From positions 1 to 13,174 of the forward strand of contig VEPB01000314.1 of NCBI GenBank assembly GCA_012026715.1: DNA of 13,174 nucleotides. Direction: 5' to 3'. This document shows positions 7,907-13,174 of this stretch, piece by piece. The notes beneath the pieces are model-generated. The model was not told the origin of the DNA, did not search any database, and was given only the letters and a program-made list of their open reading frames with translations. Position 1 is the first letter of the stretch, and each line of letters opens with the position of its first letter. A program made the translations under genes and the position numbers. This DNA comes from Methylococcaceae bacterium (GTDB taxonomy: Bacteria > Pseudomonadota > Gammaproteobacteria > Methylococcales > Methylococcaceae).

Positions 7907-9664
7907 CTACCTCGCTCCGCCCGGACCCCGGTTGGATGCGGAACCCTTGAGTATCTGCATCTGCCGTTCATAGGCTTCGACGAAGGTTTCGCCGAAGATA
8001 TTCTCCAAGACCTCGTTGGCCAGTTCAGGATAGGCCCTCACATAGGCTTCCCAGCACTTCGCCTTTTTCTGAAACACCAAGCCCTCCTCGAAGGGTTTCT
8101 CGAACACTGTCGGGTGGAAGCGCTTGAGCGCGTCGGCCAGCGCCGCCTGGATGCCGGCGGTCATCGCCAGCTGATGGTTCATCACATCGCCCATCCCTTC
8201 CTGGACTGCTCGCCGCGGCTCTATGAAGCCGGGATGGCGGGGGTCCAGCAGCAATTTGATGGCATCGCCCGGATCGGCGGTGAATTTGAGCGGATTGTTG
8301 TTGGCGGCGCGAATGGTGGTCACGGCGACCCGGAACTGGCTCTTGACCTCCGCGCGCGCCCTCAGCACGGTCATCAGGCCATCCACCATTTCGCGAAACA
8401 GCACGCCGACCGTGAACATGGCCTGCTCCAGTTCGGCGGCCGGCAGGTCGGACGATACCCCGGCACCCTTGAGAAATTGCCGGAACAACTCATCGGATGG
8501 GGCCGTCGTTGGGGCAGCGGAAACCGGGGATGCCGCCGGAGCGGGCGGCTGGGCCGCTCCGGGCCGCGGAATGCGAGCGGGCGGCGGAGTGATCTCGGGG
8601 CCTACTGAAGCCGGCGCGGCCGATGAGCCGCGGACTTCGGCCGGAAAAGGCGACTCCGGCGGGACCAAGGGCGCAGCTGTTTCAGCTGGCGAAAGTCTAA
8701 CCGAAGGCTCCCGCGGGCGTGCCGGTTCCATCCCCTCGCTCGACCCCGTCGGCCAGGCCGCCGGCATCGGCGAAATCGGCTTGGCCGGCGGTGGGGCGAA
8801 CGGGGAAACCTCGGGCGGAGGCTCGCTGCCCCGACGTTCCTCCGCCGGGATTGCCAGCGCGGCCGGCTCCGCCACGTCGGACGTGGCCGGTACTTCCGCG
8901 TTGGGCGTTGAAGGTGCGGCCATCGCCTCCACGCTCGGCCGGAACGGATCCTCTCCGCCAAACAAGTCATCGGGAAGCTCGAACGCCGCGGCATCGCGGG
9001 GGATGGCGGACGGCGGCTCGTCCAGGCCCGCCAACAGATCCTCGGCGCTCAGCTGGAACAAGTCGCCGGTCTGCACCGGCACCGGAGGCGTCGCCGCATC
9101 GGCCGGAATGAAGCTTTCGTTGAAGGGTGATGCCTCAGGCTGGTCGATGAAGGTCGGCGAGGGCGGCTCTCTCGGCGGCTCTTTGGAGGAACCGAAAGGA
9201 AAGGCGGAAAACGATTCGGAGAACTGCGGCACCACCGAGAACTGGGGGGTGGGTGCCGGCTCGAAGGCCGACAGCTGTTGCTGGAACGGGTCCGTCGTAA
9301 GCTGCGGGTGGAACGGATCCTCGGACGCCGCCTGTTGCCGCTCCACCCGCACTTGCAGTTCGTATTCGCCGATCTTGAATCGGTCCCCGTCACCCAAGGC
9401 CATCCGATTCTGCTGCAAAACCAGGTCGCGGCCGAAGAAATAGGTGCCACCGGTACTGGTATCGGCATAGTAGAAGCCGTTGGCATCAGCGCCGATTTCT
9501 CCGTGGCGGCGGGAGATCGCCTTGTCCGGGTCCTGCAACACCAGATCACAATCCGGCGACCGTCCGATCACCCCGCCGTCGGCACCGAACCGGGCGCTGA
9601 GCGGCGGCTGCGGCGGCGCACCGCGGTAACGGACGACTGTCACGGTAACCCACATCGTGGTCAT
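7907..9664 (-). CDS. tagH: FHA-domain T6SS regulator (TagH/Fha type)
   Basis: This 585-residue cytoplasmic scaffold reads threonine phosphorylation in T6SS control. The start is the ATG at 9664, with a second in-frame ATG at 9655. The open frame extends to 9874, but that part shadows the end of the caspase gene. The N-terminal FHA domain (about 5-105) has the phosphopeptide-binding residues 'IGRS' (33-36) and 'SRRH' (51-54). Residues about 110-390 form a very Pro/Ala/Ser-rich, probably disordered linker with repeated DPF or SPF tripeptides. Residues about 392-575 form the helical C-terminal domain typical of T6SS FHA proteins, with 'LFRQFLKGAG', 'EMVDGLMTVLRAR' and 'NNPLKF'. It follows the caspase gene by 25 bases with no strong ribosome site and precedes tssK by 11 bases. 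In characterised systems Fha is activated by phosphorylation through PpkA, opposed by PppA, and inhibited by TagF. A PppA-TagF fusion is encoded in the same operon. Confidence 0.92.
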   Translation of the reverse strand: MTTMWVTVTVVRYRGAPPQPPLSARFGADGGVIGRSPDCDLVLQDPDKAISRRHGEIGADANGFYYADTSTGGTYFFGRDLVLQQNRMALGDGDRFKIGEYELQVRVERQQAASEDPFHPQLTTDPFQQQLSAFEPAPTPQFSVVPQFSESFSAFPFGSSKEPPREPPSPTFIDQPEASPFNESFIPADAATPPVPVQTGDLFQLSAEDLLAGLDEPPSAIPRDAAAFELPDDLFGGEDPFRPSVEAMAAPSTPNAEVPATSDVAEPAALAIPAEERRGSEPPPEVSPFAPPPAKPISPMPAAWPTGSSEGMEPARPREPSVRLSPAETAAPLVPPESPFPAEVRGSSAAPASVGPEITPPPARIPRPGAAQPPAPAASPVSAAPTTAPSDELFRQFLKGAGVSSDLPAAELEQAMFTVGVLFREMVDGLMTVLRARAEVKSQFRVAVTTIRAANNNPLKFTADPGDAIKLLLDPRHPGFIEPRRAVQEGMGDVMNHQLAMTAGIQAALADALKRFHPTVFEKPFEEGLVFQKKAKCWEAYVRAYPELANEVLENIFGETFVEAYERQMQILKGSASNRGPGGAR

Positions 9665-9689
9665 GGCTGATTCGTTCGTGGTTGATGAT

Positions 9690-11927
9690 TCAGGCTTCCG
9701 GCACGAAAAAGAACGGGCTGCCTTCATGTCCGGCGTGCTGCAGCGGCGCATACAGCGGGGTCTGGGAAAATCCGGCGGCCGCGGAGGACGTTCGCACCTT
9801 CCCGGCCACGGCGCGGAAGACGTCGAAATCTTCCAGCACCTTCTGGTTGGCGCGCAGCACGCCCAGGAAGGCATTGGCGAACACCGAATGGCCGCCGCCG
9901 CCTTCGTCCATGACCGGCTGCACCCCGCCCGAGGTCAACACGGTTCGGGCCTTTCGGGTATTCATGATCTGCAGCCACTTGGCGCGCTTGCTCTCGTCCA
10001 TGCCGTCCGGCAACTTGGCCACGGCGCTTCCGGTGAGGGCGCCGGAATAGCAGGAATCGGCCACCACGATGATGTGGCGGGCCGGCATGATGCCTAAGAA
10101 TTCGGTAATGCTCTGGCTGGAAATCCAGTTGGCGGGATTGCCCGCTTCCGCGTCCACCGGAAGCCAATAGGCGGTCTGGCTGGCCTTGTCGATCTCGCCA
10201 TGGCCCGCGTAGTAGATCAGCAGGTTGTCGTTCTCGGTCAGGTCTTTGTTGATGGCATTGAGCGCCGACATGATGGCATGCCGGTTGGCGTTGATCAGCA
10301 CCTGGGTCCGGAAGCCGTAACGTTCCCGGAGGATCACGTCGACACTCTTGGCGTCGGCCACCGGGGTGCTCAGCTTGGGAAAGGCGGCGTAATCCGCGTT
10401 GCCGATGATGAGGGCGTGGAACCGGCCGAATTCGGTGTCGCCGCGTGGATGCCCCCCGCTATGGATCGGGGCGGTCGGAGCCGGCGCAGCGTCGGGCCCG
10501 ACCAGGGTCACGACCAGTTCGGAATGCTGCCGCTTGCGGTCGGTGGCGACGATCCGAAATGGCGTCGACGCCTCGGTCAGCTGCGCCGGGAAGCGGAATA
10601 CGCCATCCGCCGCCGCCGTCACCGGCTTGTCGTTGACCATCAGCGACGCCAATCCGGCGCGAGCCGCGACCTTGCCGGTGACTTGCCTGAACTTTTCAGT
10701 GCCCGATAACTGGATGCTGGGTAGGCCGCGGGTGACTGTGACCGGCGGATCGAGGATTTCGATCACCGGGGTGCCGGCCACGGTTTCGGCGCCGGGTTTG
10801 GCCGCCTGCCGTTCGGCGCGGTCCTTCAGCATCGAGATGTCGCGCGCCTCGGCCTGCAATTCGCGCTTGCGCTGTTCGATGCGGTCGCGTCCCGCCCCTT
10901 CCCCGCCGCCAGTCAACCATTGGGTGAGTTCGGCGGATTTCCGCTGATAACTCGCCATCTTCTCCGCCAGGGCATCGTCGGCATCGGCGGCCTGCTTGGC
11001 GCTTCCGGCGAGTTCGCGGGCGACCTCCAACTCGTGCTTGGCGGCGGCCCGCTCCTTGCCGAGGGTCTCCGCCAGCGCCGCCACCTGTGCCTGCTGAGCC
11101 TTCAACGCCGCTTCCTTGCGCCGCAACTCCGCCGCCAGCGCCTGCGCCTCGCCACTCTGGGCGGGCGTCGTCTGTTGCTGCCGGTAGCGCTCCTGGACCT
11201 GGGCCAATTCCTCCTGACTGTTGCGCAGGGCGTCTTGTTGCTCCAGCACTTGTTCCCTCAGCGCCTGCAACTGATTGCGCAGCTGTTCGGCCTCCCGCCG
11301 CAGCAACTGCAGTTCCTGGGTACGGGTAACGCTATCGGGAACTGCCGCGGTGACGGCCGGAGTAAACTGCAAGCCGGCGCCTTCCAATCCGGCAGCCTTG
11401 CGATACCAGCCCATGGCGGTTGATGAATCGGCAGCGACCCCCAGGCCTTTTTCATAGAGATGACCCAGATTCAGTTGGGCCTGGGAATTTCCCTGTTCGG
11501 CGGCCTTGTGGTACCACTGCTGGGCCGCGCCGTAATCCACCGCTTGCCCCAGGCCCTTCTCGAAAATTTCACCCACATAGACCTGCGCCGCGGCGTCCCC
11601 TGCCTGGGCACGGGGCAGCCATACCTTGAGCGCGCTGGCGGCATTGGCACGGTCGTAGGCAACATATTCGCCGCCCCGGACCTCGCAATCGGCCGCCGTG
11701 GTGCGGATCGGACGACGCTGCGACAGATAGGTCATCTGGCTGCCGAGCTGCCGGACCTGGCCGGGGAGCAGGCAATCCACCACGAACAGCTTGTTGGTGT
11801 CCGCCACATAGCCTTCGGTGGCGCGCGCAAACTCCGCCTGCCCCACCTCCCTGGCGCATCCTCCCAGCAATGCCACGACCCCCATGGAAATCACGACGGT
11901 GCGGGGACTGCGAAAAGCCGGCTTCAT
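9690..11927 (-). CDS. Lipoprotein caspase-family (peptidase C14) protease with Sel1-like repeats and coiled coil
   Basis: The product is 745 residues. I chose the ATG at 11927 over the upstream ATG at 11978 because it has a GGAG site four bases away and begins a lipoprotein signal peptide ending in the lipobox 'LGGC' (Cys24). Domains in order are: an N-terminal segment (about 45-105) with Cys52 and Cys81; two Sel1-like repeats (about 112-180, 'YVGEIFEKGLG' and 'NLGHLYEKGLGV'); a long charged Ala/Gln/Glu-rich coiled coil (about 202-375); an Ig-like beta domain (about 387-477); and a caspase-type domain (about 502-740). The catalytic dyad is visible: His576 in 'YYAGHGE' and Cys626 in 'VVADSCYSG'. 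The protein should sit in the envelope facing the periplasm. Its start is one base after the hydrolase stop and it precedes the FHA gene by 25 bases, so it is co-expressed with the T6SS. Cleavage target and role are unknown. Its intact dyad argues for an active protease, not a structural relic. Confidence 0.9.
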   Translation of the reverse strand: MKPAFRSPRTVVISMGVVALLGGCAREVGQAEFARATEGYVADTNKLFVVDCLLPGQVRQLGSQMTYLSQRRPIRTTAADCEVRGGEYVAYDRANAASALKVWLPRAQAGDAAAQVYVGEIFEKGLGQAVDYGAAQQWYHKAAEQGNSQAQLNLGHLYEKGLGVAADSSTAMGWYRKAAGLEGAGLQFTPAVTAAVPDSVTRTQELQLLRREAEQLRNQLQALREQVLEQQDALRNSQEELAQVQERYRQQQTTPAQSGEAQALAAELRRKEAALKAQQAQVAALAETLGKERAAAKHELEVARELAGSAKQAADADDALAEKMASYQRKSAELTQWLTGGGEGAGRDRIEQRKRELQAEARDISMLKDRAERQAAKPGAETVAGTPVIEILDPPVTVTRGLPSIQLSGTEKFRQVTGKVAARAGLASLMVNDKPVTAAADGVFRFPAQLTEASTPFRIVATDRKRQHSELVVTLVGPDAAPAPTAPIHSGGHPRGDTEFGRFHALIIGNADYAAFPKLSTPVADAKSVDVILRERYGFRTQVLINANRHAIMSALNAINKDLTENDNLLIYYAGHGEIDKASQTAYWLPVDAEAGNPANWISSQSITEFLGIMPARHIIVVADSCYSGALTGSAVAKLPDGMDESKRAKWLQIMNTRKARTVLTSGGVQPVMDEGGGGHSVFANAFLGVLRANQKVLEDFDVFRAVAGKVRTSSAAAGFSQTPLYAPLQHAGHEGSPFFFVPEA

Positions 11928-11928
11928 A

Positions 11929-12783
11929 TCACTCCAATGACGGGCTGGGACTTCGGTGGGCTGCAAACATAGCAGCATTTACCAGGCGGGACAAATTCGC
12001 CAATAGCCCGGCCCAAAGCCTTTCCCAGCAACAGTTGTGGTCGAACTCCGCCACCACCTCCACCCGAGCCCCGCTCCGCCGCCGCAAGGGCTCCAGCATC
12101 AATTCAGGAGGAACCCGCCGATCTCTCCCCCCCAGCAAATGCCATTCCGGCACCCGGATCGGCGCGGCTTGCGCGGGATTGAGGGAGCCGGCCAGGCGCC
12201 GGTAGCCATGATGATCGGCCCACCGGTCGATGTCGTAGTTAATCGCGACGGTAACCACGCCGCGCACGCGGGGTAAACGGGCCGCCAACAGCAGGGCCAA
12301 GGCGCCGCCACCGCTGTGTCCGAACAGAACAACCTCACGATGGTCTTTGGCTTGGGCAAGGCTTTCGAGTGCGGCCGCCAGCGCGTGGACCACCGTTTCT
12401 CCATAGCGCCGGCCGGTCCACAGTTCGGGACCGCAGCCCGGATCGCCGACATGGATGTCGTAGCACGGCCGTCCGAGATAGAGCGAGGGTGCGTGATCCT
12501 GGGCCATCAGTCGCAGCATCAACGGTTCCCGCGGCGTCGGGTCGGCCGCGGCAATGCCATCCCGCATCCAGGGCGTTCCATCGCCCTCCAAATAGACGTG
12601 GAGCGGTTGTGGTCCGCGCTCGCCGGGCCTGTAGAAGGCCGTCATGCGGTAACCGCCGCCGGCGAGCTGCATCGGCCCAAGTTGCAACCGCCCCGCTTCC
12701 GCCAGAAAACGTTGCGCCGGCGTGGAACAGCCAGTCGCCGCCACCAGCACCGCGGCGATCAGCCAACGCCGCGCATCGGTCAC
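11929..12783 (-). CDS. Lipoprotein alpha/beta hydrolase embedded in the T6SS operon
   Basis: This is a 284-residue predicted periplasmic, lipid-anchored serine hydrolase of unknown substrate. I start it at the GTG at 12783, which overlaps the tssJ stop as GTGA. This places a signal peptide at the N terminus: RR, a hydrophobic stretch, then a lipobox ending in Cys19. The longer frame to 12894 only adds residues that shadow tssJ. The alpha/beta hydrolase fold is suggested by 'HVYLEGDGTPW' (62-72, likely oxyanion-hole region) and the nucleophile elbow 'GHSGGG' (155-160, Ser157). Asp221 in 'LLGGRDRRVP' is the likely acid and His249 in 'EFDHNCC' the likely base. Cys107, Cys117, Cys251 and Cys252 would permit disulfides, in keeping with export. 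It is not a T6SS core subunit. It could be an accessory envelope enzyme, a lipase or esterase, or a partner of the caspase encoded one base downstream. There is no obvious Shine-Dalgarno site, so translation is probably coupled to tssJ. Confidence 0.82.
   Translation of the reverse strand: MTDARRWLIAAVLVAATGCSTPAQRFLAEAGRLQLGPMQLAGGGYRMTAFYRPGERGPQPLHVYLEGDGTPWMRDGIAAADPTPREPLMLRLMAQDHAPSLYLGRPCYDIHVGDPGCGPELWTGRRYGETVVHALAAALESLAQAKDHREVVLFGHSGGGALALLLAARLPRVRGVVTVAINYDIDRWADHHGYRRLAGSLNPAQAAPIRVPEWHLLGGRDRRVPPELMLEPLRRRSGARVEVVAEFDHNCCWERLWAGLLANLSRLVNAAMFAAHRSPSPSLE
11932..11935 (-). promoter_or_regulatory. Ribosome binding site of the caspase gene
   Basis: GGAG lies four bases before the ATG at 11927 and overlaps the last sense codon of the hydrolase gene. 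It decides the caspase start and implies coupled translation of the two lipoproteins. Confidence 0.65.
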
Positions 12784-13174
12784 CGCGCCGGCAGAGGCGC
12801 CACCGGCGGCACCTCCATGGTCAAGCGGGTACCGCTGATTTTGATGTCCACCACCGTGGTGCGATGCTCGACCACGGGAATGGATGCGCGCCACTTGGCA
12901 TCGTCCAGTTGACGGTAAGCGGCGAAGGCAGCGACGAACTTGCTGTCCGCACCGGGCTCCAGCATCAGCATCTTGATTTCACCCGGCCGCAGCACAAGCT
13001 CCCTCTTGGTGGCCAAATCGGACCCCAGGGCGGCCTGATCCTTGTCGTAAATGTCGAAGAAGTCGGCGCCGTCGAAACCGGACAATCCGCGCAGCTCGTA
13101 GATGCGCAGTTGCAGCGGGGCGCCCTGGCCATTGGCGTCCGGATTGATGTCGGGCGCCGCTTCGATCTTGAGGG
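12780..13174 (-). CDS. tssJ: TssJ, T6SS outer-membrane lipoprotein (3' part only, 5' end outside window)
   Basis: TssJ is the small outer-membrane lipoprotein that binds the periplasmic part of TssM and anchors the membrane complex. The open frame enters from the right edge, with the first whole codon at 13172, and gives 130 visible residues ending in a TGA at 12782-12780. The visible part has the family's pattern: an early 'INPDANGQGAPLQLRIYEL' strand-loop-strand, then 'FFDIYDKD', 'LVLRPGE' and 'FAAYRQLDDAKWRASIPV'. The family is usually about 150-180 residues, so only the signal peptide, lipobox cysteine and first strand should be missing. A TTG at 13085 lies inside this open frame and is not the start. 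The stop overlaps the GTG start of the hydrolase gene (GTGA). Identification rests on recognised family pattern and on tssK/tssL/tssM in the same operon. Confidence 0.9.
   Translation of the reverse strand, partial: LKIEAAPDINPDANGQGAPLQLRIYELRGLSGFDGADFFDIYDKDQAALGSDLATKRELVLRPGEIKMLMLEPGADSKFVAAFAAYRQLDDAKWRASIPVVEHRTTVVDIKISGTRLTMEVPPVAPLPAR

Noticed and set aside
6615..7973. Plus-strand open frame of 452 codons opposite tssK
   Set aside because: It is antisense to a full-length tssK with strong family motifs; composition is typical of a shadow frame.
9665..9874. N-terminal extension of the FHA protein to 9874
   Set aside because: The extra residues overlap the caspase 3' end in another frame. 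The FHA domain begins directly after the ATG at 9664.
11929..12783. Hydrolase as a secreted T6SS lipase effector (Tle)
   Set aside because: It has a GHSGG elbow, but the lipobox indicates export by the general pathway and anchoring in the cell's own envelope. No VgrG, PAAR or immunity gene is adjacent.
13083..13085. TTG at 13085 as the tssJ start
   Set aside because: The frame stays open to the right edge and the upstream residues match the first part of the TssJ fold, so the true start is outside the window.

Overview
The window is the distal part of a type VI secretion system (T6SS) operon. All eight genes I can support lie on the minus strand, so the map reads from high coordinates to low. 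The composition is GC-rich, Shine-Dalgarno sites are purine-rich, and four-base GTGA stop/start overlaps are common. Two lipoproteins with signal peptidase II type signals and an envelope-spanning T6SS indicate a Gram-negative proteobacterium. A high-GC gamma- or betaproteobacterium fits, but this is inference and I cannot name a genus.

Order of transcription: tssJ (3' part only, running off the right edge), a lipoprotein alpha/beta hydrolase, a large lipoprotein caspase-family protease with Sel1-like repeats and a coiled coil, an FHA-domain protein of the TagH/Fha type, tssK (baseplate adaptor), tssL (with a fused C-terminal OmpA-like domain), tssM, and a tagF-pppA fusion. Junctions are very tight: GTGA overlaps at tssJ/hydrolase, tssL/tssM and tssM/tagF-pppA, a 1-base gap before the caspase gene, and gaps of 25, 11 and 54 bases elsewhere. 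This supports one polycistronic unit with translational coupling.

TssJ, TssL and TssM form the trans-envelope membrane complex, and TssK links it to the baseplate. The FHA protein and the TagF-PppA fusion are the threonine-phosphorylation control arm of such systems. TssL carries an N-terminal Thr-containing motif that could be the phosphosite. The opposing kinase (PpkA), sheath, tube, spike, most baseplate genes and effectors are not in this window.

The unusual content is the pair of envelope lipoproteins (hydrolase and caspase) inserted between tssJ and the FHA gene. They are not T6SS core components but are translationally tied into the operon. A second oddity is the 54-base tssK-tssL gap, which looks like a decayed in-frame duplicate of the last codons of tssK. 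No tRNA, rRNA, CRISPR array, insertion sequence or convincing terminator was seen.
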